A DNA stretch of 64,000 bases, taken from contig NZ_JAUG01000006.1 of NCBI RefSeq assembly GCF_000708285.2, positions 1 to 64,000 of the forward strand, read 5' to 3'. This DNA is from Pedobacter borealis DSM 19626 (GTDB lineage: Bacteria > Bacteroidota > Bacteroidia > Sphingobacteriales > Sphingobacteriaceae). A model generated the notes under the pieces. That model made no database searches. It was not told where the DNA came from and saw nothing but the letters and a program-made list of their open reading frames with translations. This document shows, piece by piece, positions 17,490 through 28,200 of this stretch (positions within the stretch are counted from its first letter, which is position 1; each line of letters begins with the position of its first letter). The translations under genes and the position numbers were made by a program.

Positions 17490-17768
17490 ATGGCAAACGC
17501 AGCAAGAGTTACCGATACCACAAACCATGGTGGAACAATTATAGGTCCTGGCGTACCAACGGTATTAATTGGGGGCATGCCTGCCTGTGTAGTTGGCGAT
17601 AATCATGTTTGTGTACTGCCGCCCAACACTCATCAACCTACCGTAAGTCCTTTTTCGGCGGGAAGTGCGACAGTGTTGATAGGTGGTTTGCCAGCGGTTA
17701 GAACAGGCGATACCTGTATATGTGGTGCTAGTGCTGTAGTTGGGTGTCCGACAGTTTCAATAGGTTAA
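17490..17768 (+). CDS. PAAR-domain spike tip protein (Afp10-like)
   Basis: 92-residue PAAR-repeat protein that caps the spike with a sharp metal-bound cone. Features are MANAARVTDTTNHGG (His ligand), ITVL-type glycine loops (GVPTVLIGGMPACVVGD), a central His (NHVCVLPPNTHQP) and Cys near the end (GDTCICGASAVVGCPTVSIG). It has no effector extension. It lies 4 bases after the spike gene and 3 before gp25. Confidence 0.93.
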   Translation: MANAARVTDTTNHGGTIIGPGVPTVLIGGMPACVVGDNHVCVLPPNTHQPTVSPFSAGSATVLIGGLPAVRTGDTCICGASAVVGCPTVSIG

Positions 17769-17771
17769 AAA

Positions 17772-18191
17772 ATGGATACAGAAAGCAATTTTTTAGGTAA
17801 GGGATGGGCCTTTCCGCCAGAGATAGTCAAATACGAAGGTATAAACCGCTTTGCTACCAACATGGTAAGCGATGTGGCAGATATTAACCAAAGTCTCGAG
17901 ATCCTGTTCGGAACAGCGGTTGGCGAAAGGGTGATGCAGGCTGAGTATGGCTGCAATGTAGAAGATATGATTTTTGAACCCATTAATGTTACGCTGGTAA
18001 CGCGGATAACCGAAAGGATTAGAAGAGCAATAATTTATTACGAGCCACGCATTAAGCTCGATAAACTGGATGTTTTTAAAAATGTAGAGTTTGGGGTAAT
18101 TAACCTGGTGGTAGAATATACCATTAGAAGTACCAATACCAGGAACAATATTGTTTACCCATATTATTTAACTGAAGGAACAAATATTTGA
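17772..18191 (+). CDS. Baseplate wedge protein, gp25-like (Afp9)
   Basis: 139-residue gp25/W-family protein that primes sheath assembly and links it to the baseplate. Typical segments are FLGKGWAFPPEI, DVADINQSLEILFGTAVGER (conserved EILFGT), MQAEYGCNVEDMIFEP and LVTRITERIRRAIIYYEPRI. The usual conserved EPR motif is present as YEPRI. Spacing is 4 bases to the next gene. Confidence 0.92.
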   Translation: MDTESNFLGKGWAFPPEIVKYEGINRFATNMVSDVADINQSLEILFGTAVGERVMQAEYGCNVEDMIFEPINVTLVTRITERIRRAIIYYEPRIKLDKLDVFKNVEFGVINLVVEYTIRSTNTRNNIVYPYYLTEGTNI

Positions 18192-18195
18192 AAAA

Positions 18196-21100
18196 ATGAG
18201 CACCAATTGCAATAAAAATACTGCACCAAGAAACGGAACAAGCCGTTTAAATCGCTTGCCAAAAGCTTTGGATGCATCTTTTGTTGCCATTGATGAAAGA
18301 AGTAAAGCAAGCCTTTATCAATTTTGCGATAATTTGGCGGCTTATATTAACCATTACTATTTTGATGGAACAGAGAAAAAGACAGATTGGCAAAGTGTTT
18401 TTAATATCGGTGAAATTAAAGAGGACGGCACCTCAGAACCACATTTGGCACTTTTCGATTCTTTTTTGGATTTATACGCCATTGCTCAAAAAGACCTCAA
18501 TCAGTTTACTGGCAAACATTTAGATTATTTTTTTGAAACCGTTTTAGGCTTCGAAAAAAAGGCAGCCGAGCCCGATAAAGTATATTTGATTGTAGAATTG
18601 GCGAAACACATTTCTCAATACATATTAAACGATAAAACAGAGTTTAAAGCAGGCAAAAACAGTAAAAAACAAGAACAGTTTTATAAGCTTTTATCTTCTT
18701 TTAGCTTTAGTCACGCACAGGTAGCGAGCATTAAATCCATTTTGGTTGATCAAACTGAAAAAACTAAAATTTATGCTTCGCCAATCGCTAATTCTGGTGA
18801 TGGCAATGGGGGCGAGTTGGCCAATCAGGATGGAAGCTGGGATACTTTTGGCAATGAAAGCCGATCTCCTGCCAATATTGGTTTTGCCATAAGTTCGCCT
18901 TTGTTTAGAATGGCCGAAGGCAAACGGAAAATAACACTTACCTTTTCCTATCGTGTGCCTTATCTGGCAGCGCTGGTAATTAAGCCCGAAAATTTTAAGG
19001 CCAGTATTACTGCAGAAAAAGGGTGGACAACAGTAGACATTATTGCTGTATCCTTCACCAGTACCAGTGTGCTCGAAATTGTGCTCTTGGCTGATGAAAG
19101 CAAACCTAAATTGGTCGATTATAATCAAAAACTTCATGTAGAAGATTTCAGAACAGCTTTTCCGGTATTAAAGATAGAAATACTATCAAACCCAAATATT
19201 TATGCCAGCTTAACCTTTGCCGCAATAGATAATGTGGCCATTAAAACGGATGTACAGGGGGTAAAAAATCTATTTGTACAGAACAGTTTAGGTAAACTCG
19301 ATGCCGCTAAACCTATGGAAATTTTTGGTCCGATTCCCAGTATTGGTGCTAATTTTTATATAGGCAGCAACGAGGTTTTTCAGCATGATCTCAGTAGTTT
19401 AAAGCTAAATTTTGAATATTTAGGTCTACCTAGCGTTCCTTTTGTTACTTATTACGACCTTTACACCAATTTGGCTAATTCTAGTAATGGCCGTGATGCA
19501 ACCAAATATGTTAACAATAGTGATTATAAAGCCGAAGTTTCCTTTCTCTTACACCGCAATTGGATAAATGCCACATCGGCAGAGGTTGCACTTTTTAGTG
19601 CAGCAGATACAGTGGCACCCAACACGAAGTTCTCTGCAGATTTAAATATACCGGATACTTTCGATGCAGATTATAATACTGAAGTAAATGATGCTTATAA
19701 CCTTGAGACAGAACGGGGCTACCTAAAACTTAGATTTTCCAAAGGTACATTTGGTCAGGCCGATTATCAATTGGTATTTAGTACCGCGGTAATTGGTAAA
19801 ACCACGGTACCCAAATTGCCCAATCCACCATATTTGCCGCTTATCCAGAATTTAACGATCGATTATAGCTGCACAGCCACTATAAATCTTTCGGTAGCTG
19901 GCGATGTTAAGTCAACCTACAATAACCGCATCCACAGGTTTTATTTTATTGAGCCTTTCGGCCTTGCCGAAGCCCATCCTTTTACTCACGGTTCTGTATC
20001 GCTGCTTCCTGTTAAACAAAATGAGGGTGAACTATACATCGGTTTAAGCAATTCAGTTGTTCCGCAAAATTTGAGTTTATTGTTACAGGTTAGTGAGGGC
20101 AGTGCCGACCCTGATTTCGATAAAGCCATAGTAACATGGGCTTATCTTCAAGATAATATCTGGAAAGAGTTTAAAAACATGGAGATTTTAAGGGAACAGA
20201 CAAATGGATTGTTAACCATAGGCATTATTACCTTATCTATTCCTAAAACTGTAAATACCGATAATACTGTATTGCCAACCGGTCTGCTGTGGCTAAGGGC
20301 CTCGGTAATAAACAATGCAGCTGCAGTGTGCGATATTATTTCGATTACTGCTCAAGCCAGTGAAACTCAATTCGCTGTTTATGATGATGTTGTGCCCGAA
20401 AAAATAGCCATCGAAGCAGGGCTGATTACCAAGCTAAAAGAACCCGATAGTGCCGTGAAAAAGGTAATTCAACCTTATGGCTCATTTGATGGAAAGGCAA
20501 TGGAGAGTGGTAATGAATACTATTTAAGGGTTAGCGAAATTTTACGGCATAAAAGGAGATCCATCACCCTGTGGGATTACGAACGCCTTATTTTAGCCCA
20601 ATTTTCTAACGTGTACACTGCAAAATGCATTAACCATACTTTTTATAATGGAAATGTAAGCAGCTATAATTCGTTATCTCCTGGCCAGGTAACTATTATT
20701 GCCGTGCCCGATATTTCGATCAGCAATGCGCCAAATCCATTAAAGCCAAAAGTTTCTAAAAATACATTAGAACAGATTAAAACTTATTTAGCCAAAACCA
20801 ATTCGGTATTTGCAAAACTGAATGTTCAAAATCCAATATTTGAAGAAATCAAGCTTCATTTTCACCTCAAACTCCGTGATGGATACGAAGAAAATATTTA
20901 TCTGCCCAAACTTAAAACGCAGCTTAAATCACTTTTGGCTCCTTGGACAAGCAACGCTGCTACGCAGATGGAATTTGGGGGTAAAATAGAAAAATCGACC
21001 ATTATCTATCAGCTCGAAAAGTTAGACTATGTAGATTATATCACCTGCGTTAAAATGTATCTGTTTAGGCCAGTGGGTTTAGAAGACATATCGACAAAAG

Positions 21101-21282
21101 ATTTAGAAACTGCAGAAACAGCTACAGCGGCAAGTATTTTAACGGCCTATCCCGAGCACAGCATCATCAATATTAATGATATCCCGGGAATCAATAATCC
21201 GGATTGTGAATGTGCCGATTGCAATGACAACGCAATAACAGACAGTAAATTTATTCCAATTAACGAATGCGGTTGTAATTAA
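18196..21282 (+). CDS. Baseplate wedge protein, gp6/J-like (Afp11)
   Basis: 1028 residues. The C-terminal third has the baseplate-J pattern: SEILRHKRRSITLWDYERLI, a VTIIAVPDI strand, LKTYLAKTNSVFAKLNVQNP-type linker and EFGGKIEKSTIIYQLEKLD. This family closes the baseplate ring in phages and Afp/PVC. The middle contains a large beta-rich insertion (residues ~170-560) larger than in phage gp6. The last ~25 residues are Cys-rich (NPDCECADCNDN ... NECGCN), which is unusual. The stop abuts the next start, giving 0 bases of spacing. Confidence 0.85.
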   Translation: MSTNCNKNTAPRNGTSRLNRLPKALDASFVAIDERSKASLYQFCDNLAAYINHYYFDGTEKKTDWQSVFNIGEIKEDGTSEPHLALFDSFLDLYAIAQKDLNQFTGKHLDYFFETVLGFEKKAAEPDKVYLIVELAKHISQYILNDKTEFKAGKNSKKQEQFYKLLSSFSFSHAQVASIKSILVDQTEKTKIYASPIANSGDGNGGELANQDGSWDTFGNESRSPANIGFAISSPLFRMAEGKRKITLTFSYRVPYLAALVIKPENFKASITAEKGWTTVDIIAVSFTSTSVLEIVLLADESKPKLVDYNQKLHVEDFRTAFPVLKIEILSNPNIYASLTFAAIDNVAIKTDVQGVKNLFVQNSLGKLDAAKPMEIFGPIPSIGANFYIGSNEVFQHDLSSLKLNFEYLGLPSVPFVTYYDLYTNLANSSNGRDATKYVNNSDYKAEVSFLLHRNWINATSAEVALFSAADTVAPNTKFSADLNIPDTFDADYNTEVNDAYNLETERGYLKLRFSKGTFGQADYQLVFSTAVIGKTTVPKLPNPPYLPLIQNLTIDYSCTATINLSVAGDVKSTYNNRIHRFYFIEPFGLAEAHPFTHGSVSLLPVKQNEGELYIGLSNSVVPQNLSLLLQVSEGSADPDFDKAIVTWAYLQDNIWKEFKNMEILREQTNGLLTIGIITLSIPKTVNTDNTVLPTGLLWLRASVINNAAAVCDIISITAQASETQFAVYDDVVPEKIAIEAGLITKLKEPDSAVKKVIQPYGSFDGKAMESGNEYYLRVSEILRHKRRSITLWDYERLILAQFSNVYTAKCINHTFYNGNVSSYNSLSPGQVTIIAVPDISISNAPNPLKPKVSKNTLEQIKTYLAKTNSVFAKLNVQNPIFEEIKLHFHLKLRDGYEENIYLPKLKTQLKSLLAPWTSNAATQMEFGGKIEKSTIIYQLEKLDYVDYITCVKMYLFRPVGLEDISTKDLETAETATAASILTAYPEHSIININDIPGINNPDCECADCNDNAITDSKFIPINECGCN

Positions 21283-24200
21283 ATGAGCGATTTAAAAACC
21301 ATATCGAAAAATATTCCGCAACAGGATAGCATGCAGTTTGATAAACTACGTGAAATTGGTATAAACCGTATTCAGGCTTTAAGTAAAAACAATTGGAGCG
21401 ATTATAATCTTCATGATCCGGGGGTAACAACGCTCGAAACACTTTGTTATGCCATAACAGATTTAGGTTACCGCTTGACTTTCGATATGCAGGATTTACT
21501 GGCCAGTGATCCTAATTCTGCCGATGCTGATATCGATTTCCGTAATTTTTTTACCGCAAGGCAGATATTGCACAACGCTCCCGTTACCATTAAAGATTTT
21601 AGAAAACTCTTAATGGATGTAGCTGTACAAGCAGGAACAGAAACTTTGGGGATAAAAAATGCCTGGGTAATTCCTGCTGATGAAGCCGAAATGAAACTTT
21701 ATGTAAATCAGTTACAGCAGAAATTAGACTATTTCCCGACCGCTACAGATGGAACCGGATTTTTTGTTAAAGGACTTTATAATTTTCTGATCGAATTTGA
21801 TCAGTCGATAACCTACGGCGATTTAAATTCCAATTCTATTTCCGCTATATACATCATCAATAATTTCGCACCAGATCCATTATTGGAAGGGGTAGAAATA
21901 AAGGTAGAAATTCATTTCCCCCGCTGGGACGATTTAAGTGTCGATTTTAACGATGATGCCACAATAATTGCGAAAATTAAAAGCCTGAAAATAAAGGCCG
22001 ATGAATTGCCTGACGATTATAAATTGATTGATAGCAACGATGCAGATCACACAGTTACCCTTGCAGGTACTAAGACAGTTGCCGAAGTTCCTATTGCTCT
22101 TGTAGGCCTTGATGCAATTGATGCCGATTTAAACTACTTCATTTTTAATGCGCCCAATGGATTATTGCAAACCTACAAACGCAAAATAGGTGTAATAAAA
22201 AACATTATAAAAAAGGCTGAAGATAGGTTGAATGATAACCGGCCACTTTGCGAAGATTATTTAAATACCAGAGCACTCAAAGTAGAAGAAATTGCCATTT
22301 GTGGCGATATAGAAATAGATCCTTTTGCTGATGCCGCAAGCGTTGCCGCCGAAATTTATTTTCAAATTGCACAGTTTCTATCACCTGATGTATATTTCTA
22401 CAGCTTGCCCGATATGAAAAACAAAGGAAAAGCTACCGAAGATATTTTTGATGGCCCGGCTTTAGAACATGGCTTTATCGACGACGATGAACTTAACGCT
22501 TCCGAACAAAAATGTACCATCCATGTAAGCGATCTGATCAGGATTATCATGGATGTTAAAATTGATGGCAAACAGGTTGTTCAATCGGTTAGCGGCTTGC
22601 AATTGGCCAACTTTCCAGAGGATAATGTACTTAATATATCAAAGAAAAGTGTTAAATGGTGCCTTTCGCTGGCTATAGATCAATTTTATGTACCCCGTTT
22701 ATCCACTAATCTTTCTAATTTATCGTTCTACAAACATAACCTTCCATTTTCGTTTGATAAAGATGAAATGGAAGCAAAATATAAAGCACTTTTTGCTCAG
22801 TCGAGGAAACGTTATCCAGAAAATCCAATTTTAGATAATGCATTACCTGTAGGCGACTGGAGAGAAATTACAGATTATACCTCGATACAACAAGATTTTC
22901 CACTGGTTTATGGCGTAGGTTCTGAAGGGATCCCTAATTTGCCAACTACTGATGATGAAAGAAATCTTCGGATAACCCAGGCCAAACAGTTTAAAGGTTT
23001 CTTGTCGTTTTTTGATCAGTTGTTATATGGTTATCTTCAGCAGGTTAATGGTTTAAAAGCACTGTTTAGCTTAAACCAGGAACTGGATGAATTTGGTCAG
23101 CCTTTGTTGAATAAAACGTACTTCAGCGAACCCTTAAAAGCAACTGCGGGTAATGTAGATATTGTGCCCAATGCAACTGAACAAAAAATATTTATTGATG
23201 GTTATGCGGAACATTTGCAGGGAATTACTGAAAGTAAAACCGATTTTGAAAAACGTAAAAACCGCTTTCTAGATCACCTTTTGGCCCGCTTTTGCGAGCA
23301 GTTTAGCGATTATGCCTTAATTGCCTACACCATAGACGGTCAAAGGGCTGGAGCAGAGCTGATAAAAGATAAATTGTCGTTTTTAAATGCCTATCCGGAA
23401 ATTAGTAGCAATAGAGGTAAGGCATTTAATTACCACAATGAACTTACCTGGTTTTATAAAAATGTTTCAGGCTACGAAAAAAGGGTAAGCCTACTGTTGG
23501 GTATAGATGCTAAAAGAGTAGAAGATTTACATTTTTCGAAAGCGTTTAGAATCTTACCAGTGTCTACAACCTGGAATATCGAAACCAAGGTATTAACCAA
23601 AGTTCTTTTTGAGGGTGTTGGTAATTTTACAGATGCACTGGCTGCTAAATCTGCTATGGAAGAATTGATTAGCGCTGCAGTACATATCAATAACTATAAA
23701 ATTGTGGCAGGTAGTGTTGCCGGTAAATACCAGGTTTTGCTTTTGGCCGATTTAATTCAGGAAAAGGTTATTGCAAAAAGTAAAAACACTACATTAACCT
23801 TATCTACTGCCAATACATTAATTAATAGTCACATTGATTTATGTACCAGAGAGTTATGTGATCAGGTTTTGTCGAGCCGTAAGAACTTAACACCCCCGAT
23901 TTTAAATTATTTCGAAGTGCTTTCGCATACGGTTAACAATACCACAACGCCATTTCTACATAAAATTGAGTATCAATTATTTGATAAACCTGTTGAAGAT
24001 GCTGGTAGAAAAGTAATACTAACCGGCGAAATTGAAGGACCGGAAGTTAAAGGCATTGACGCAGCTGAAACGATGACGGATACCGAAATGAGTTTGATCT
24101 GGAAATTGATCAGATTTGCTGCCGACGAAGATTATTACCGCTGCATACCGCAAAATGTAACCGTTTACACTCCCAATTACCATTTCGAAGTTTTCGATAT

Positions 24201-25233
24201 TTATGATAACATAATTGGTATAGATAAAGGGAAAAATTACAATTATCCATTGGCCGAAATCATTGAAGACAGCATCACTTCACCGGTAGTTAAGATTGTT
24301 GATTCGCTTTCCAATAATGGGGCCTATACCGTAAACAATACCGTAGCATTGGGGCCAAACATCAAGGTAGAAATTAATGAAACACTCCCTAATAATTATC
24401 CTGATGGAAAATTAAGTTTTACCGAAACATTTAACGCTTACCTATACGAAAATGGCCGTAAGCTAACCATAACCGGAACCGATTTGACTGATAGATTGCG
24501 AATCGGCGATACTATGAGCTTAATCAAGCCTTCGGCAGCTTTAATCGATTTTCGGATACTAACCATCAGCTTTGCTGATAATAAAACAACCATTATTTCG
24601 GATATAGAACTAGATTTTTTAGTAGCACCCAAAGTTACCTATACCAAGTTATTTGCAATTAAAAACGTTACGCCAAAAACAATCGTAATCAGGGCTGGGA
24701 TGGAAAAACTGGCCATTTCGGATATGGTTGCTTTTTTTAATAAGACATTCATTGATAGAGAAGGTATCCACTTGATTGAACATATCCTGTTAAGGCCAAA
24801 AAAACGCGATTTTGATAAACTATTAAACATTCATACCGATGTAGATTGTGTACAATGCAAAATTGCCGATACCTATAGTTTTGTAATGACAGCCGTTTTG
24901 CCCTATTGGCCCGACCGTTTCCGCGATCGAAACTTTAGAACTTTTATTGAGAAAACATTGAGGGAAGAATGCCCCGCGCATGTTGTACTCAATGTGTGTT
25001 GGATAAATCCTTTGCAAATGGGGCAATTCGAAAAAGCGTATAAAAATTGGCTCATTCAAATCAATACCACAAGTACTGGCGATGCCGAAAGAGTTAAGGC
25101 ACTTAAAAATTTAATAGAAATAATACAAGGTTTAAGGAGTGTTTATCCATCCGGAAAGCTGCACAGTTGCAACGAAAACGAAGTGCAGAAAAACCCACTC
25201 ATTCTAAATCAAACTAACATTGGCATTTTTTAA
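21283..25233 (+). CDS. Large baseplate protein, gp7-like (Afp12)
   Basis: 1316 residues. The N-terminus contains NWSDYNLHDPGVTTLETLCY, a motif shared by eCIS Afp11/Afp12-type baseplate proteins. The C-terminus ends in a segment typical of Afp12 relatives (VLPYWPDRFRDRNFRTFIEK, CPAHVVLNVCWI, FEKAYKNWL). A CVQC pair precedes it. The middle is long and not recognised. It probably forms the outer wedge linking hub, sheath and any fibres. It is the largest predicted baseplate component, longer than Afp12. Confidence 0.78.
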   Translation: MSDLKTISKNIPQQDSMQFDKLREIGINRIQALSKNNWSDYNLHDPGVTTLETLCYAITDLGYRLTFDMQDLLASDPNSADADIDFRNFFTARQILHNAPVTIKDFRKLLMDVAVQAGTETLGIKNAWVIPADEAEMKLYVNQLQQKLDYFPTATDGTGFFVKGLYNFLIEFDQSITYGDLNSNSISAIYIINNFAPDPLLEGVEIKVEIHFPRWDDLSVDFNDDATIIAKIKSLKIKADELPDDYKLIDSNDADHTVTLAGTKTVAEVPIALVGLDAIDADLNYFIFNAPNGLLQTYKRKIGVIKNIIKKAEDRLNDNRPLCEDYLNTRALKVEEIAICGDIEIDPFADAASVAAEIYFQIAQFLSPDVYFYSLPDMKNKGKATEDIFDGPALEHGFIDDDELNASEQKCTIHVSDLIRIIMDVKIDGKQVVQSVSGLQLANFPEDNVLNISKKSVKWCLSLAIDQFYVPRLSTNLSNLSFYKHNLPFSFDKDEMEAKYKALFAQSRKRYPENPILDNALPVGDWREITDYTSIQQDFPLVYGVGSEGIPNLPTTDDERNLRITQAKQFKGFLSFFDQLLYGYLQQVNGLKALFSLNQELDEFGQPLLNKTYFSEPLKATAGNVDIVPNATEQKIFIDGYAEHLQGITESKTDFEKRKNRFLDHLLARFCEQFSDYALIAYTIDGQRAGAELIKDKLSFLNAYPEISSNRGKAFNYHNELTWFYKNVSGYEKRVSLLLGIDAKRVEDLHFSKAFRILPVSTTWNIETKVLTKVLFEGVGNFTDALAAKSAMEELISAAVHINNYKIVAGSVAGKYQVLLLADLIQEKVIAKSKNTTLTLSTANTLINSHIDLCTRELCDQVLSSRKNLTPPILNYFEVLSHTVNNTTTPFLHKIEYQLFDKPVEDAGRKVILTGEIEGPEVKGIDAAETMTDTEMSLIWKLIRFAADEDYYRCIPQNVTVYTPNYHFEVFDIYDNIIGIDKGKNYNYPLAEIIEDSITSPVVKIVDSLSNNGAYTVNNTVALGPNIKVEINETLPNNYPDGKLSFTETFNAYLYENGRKLTITGTDLTDRLRIGDTMSLIKPSAALIDFRILTISFADNKTTIISDIELDFLVAPKVTYTKLFAIKNVTPKTIVIRAGMEKLAISDMVAFFNKTFIDREGIHLIEHILLRPKKRDFDKLLNIHTDVDCVQCKIADTYSFVMTAVLPYWPDRFRDRNFRTFIEKTLREECPAHVVLNVCWINPLQMGQFEKAYKNWLIQINTTSTGDAERVKALKNLIEIIQGLRSVYPSGKLHSCNENEVQKNPLILNQTNIGIF

Positions 25234-25244
25234 TTAATCTAGCT

Positions 25245-28200
25245 ATGGAACTCATTAATAAAACAACGGTTTTTGAAGAAAACCAGGTACTTACGGCAGG
25301 TCAGCTTAATACCATGCAACAGTTCTTGTTTCAGGAAAGCAGATTAACCAGGATTAGATTGATTGGAAGAGGGATCGTTTGTGGCTTACATGCAACTTTT
25401 GGTGTAAATACCGTTCATATCTCAAAAGGAGTAGGCGTTACCTCCTGGGGTTTTCTAATTTCGCTTGGTGAATGCGATTTAACACATTTTAAACCATATA
25501 CTCCGCCGGATGGATTAGATTATAAATATTTTAATAAAGCTCCGCTTTTAGAATTGGTTACTGCAGAAAATGCAGCTGCAGTAGCGGCCACACCAATTAA
25601 TGCGTCATTAATTTTAAGCGATTATGTGGTTGTGCTGTTTTTAGAATCAGCATCAAGGGATCTTAAAAGCTGCTTGGGCAAAAGCTGCGATGATTTAGGT
25701 AAAGAAAACACCTTTACCGTGCGTAAATTATTGATCAAGATAACCGATCTCATCGACATTAATAGTTTTAATAAAAATAAAGGCGGGGCGATGTATCCCG
25801 CGCTCTATAATTTAGAAACAATCGAATATCCACGGGCATTAATTACATCAATTGCAGCAGCCAATTACCCTGCTTTAATTAATACCTATTTGAGTCCGGT
25901 TGCAGCTATATTAGAAAAACTCACCAAACAGTTAAGCATAATCTATAAAGAATTGCCTGCATTGGTGCGTTATTTTCCAGGAGTTGATTTCGATAATATC
26001 CGATCGTTGTGGGAAGCGAAATTGATAGATCTCTCCATTCAGTATTTAAGTGGAAAGGCTTACGGATTTCAATATGTGTACGATGCTTTCGAGGATATCA
26101 TAAAATCGTACGAAGAATTACGCTGCATCGCCATGCATCTGCATAGCGTTTGTTTACCCAATGAAGATGCCTTTCCAATGCATTTGATGCTAGGTACTAA
26201 GGCTTGTCCTCCTTCCATTTACCGTCAGGAATTTGAATATTCGCCTTTATTTAACGAATATAAAGATTGGAGCAAAAAACTGGTTTCGGTTTTTGGAAGA
26301 ACCTTGACCATGTTAAACGGTTTTTATGATTCCTTAACTGAAAAAGGTGAAAGGGGTATTTTGGCTACGCCAAGTAAAGAGAAGTGGCAAAACATTGGCA
26401 AGCGGGCATTCCCGATTTATTTCGATCCCAATATCGATGATTTTGAAAAGTATTGGAACGAATCTTTATGTCATGGCTGCGATAATGGTCAACCACTCAG
26501 TTACCACTATCAAATGCCTGCAAACCTGCAGCAGTATGGTATGAGCAAGTTAGAAGCACCATTACTGTATAATTTAAGCGATACCAGCTTTTTTAGAATG
26601 GAAGGCCATTTAGCTATGCGAGAAGATACAGCCGTTTTGCAGTACAAAAAACTACAACGCCGGTTTAACCTGCCCTTTAAGGTCCGTTCTATTTTTATGG
26701 GCGAAGGAGGCACGGTGAAAACGATATGCCGCTATCCTGATCTCGATTCGCAATATCTGGTATGGCGCAATGTAATGTTGTATTATCTCAATAACCTGAT
26801 CAAATACAGCACCCTGGCTGAAAAAATGGTCGCCCGTTTTGATGATGTAAAAGATGCGGCTAAAGATGCGGTGAGCGGCGTGAATGTTAAAAAGGAAGCT
26901 ACAGCGCATACAAATGCAGCTGGAAAGGAAACTTTCAGTGATTCAGGCGTTAATACTGAGAAAAAATCTACATTCGGCAATATAAACACCGCTTTTATTA
27001 AAGCTGGTATGGTTAACGAACGCATCAACCAGGCCAATTATAGCAAAATAAATAATAGTAAAGGCAGACTGGAACAAACACCCGACGATCTGCAGCGTGA
27101 AGTATTGCACCTGGTTGCCCGTTTCAACGATAACATCGAGGAGTTAATCGCTACGCTTACTTTAGAATTTTCTGATTTTGATGAAAACCGTTTTAAAACG
27201 GTGTATACAGATTTAATTGTAACCTACGTAAGTGGGATGAAGCTCATGGTCAAAATCATTAATAACGATGGCAATGTAGAGCTAATGGCTTACCTCATGG
27301 CTGCCACCTTGTTACATAGAGGCTTAAATGTGTTGATGATCAGGCCTTATATCAATATTGGTACTTTAACTGATATTCGGTCGCAAAGGAATAAAAGCCT
27401 GGCTACCAATATTTCATTTTATGATTATATCCGCAAAGCAGGTGCTTTAGAACATTTGGCAGGCGTAAATAAAGGCAATACCCTGTTATTATTGTACCAT
27501 ACAGGCAGAGAAATCGAATACCAAACCATTGGAAAAGCGCCTGAGGCTGTGCCCGTAACGCATAAAGAAGCAGAGGTGGCGGAACTTGTAACAGCCGAAA
27601 AGGCAATTAAAGCCAATTACGAATTAAAGTCTTCAGAAATAAGAGCTCGTATAAAAGAACGTGAAAATGAACTGGCTCAGACTGAACTTCAGTTAAAAAA
27701 GACTTTAGAAAGTAGAACAGCCGAAATAAAAAAACGTAAGGTCTTAACAGGCGATGAAATCAAGAAAGAAGAATCTGTCTTAAAAACTGAGATGGAAACG
27801 AAAAGAAGAGAACTCAAGTCAACAGAAGGCGATACCGTTAAAACAGAAGCGCTTGAAAAGGAATATAAAGAAAGAATAGTTTTACTTCGAAAAAATACAG
27901 AACTGGATAAAACAAAAGAGATAAACGAACTGGCCAAAAAAATAAAAACTGAATTGGCAGAAAAACAGAAAATCGGTGCTGAAGAAATAGAAAAAGCCAG
28001 GAGGGAAGAAACTGATGCACAGAAAGAGTACGAAACCCATTTGGCTGTAATTTATGAAAAACGTAAAGCGGTAGAAAAAGGAAAAAAAGAGAAGGAATTA
28101 GAAGAGATTGCAGTAATAGGCACAAAGAAAAATAGAGGTAAGTACCTAAGCGGATTTGAAGCAAAGTTTAATGAACATTATGATAAATTGGTTGAAGAAA

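Noticed and set aside
18691-19137. Long open frame on the minus strand inside the gp6-like gene
   Set aside because: Antisense shadow of a well-supported gene, no recognisable domain or ribosome site.
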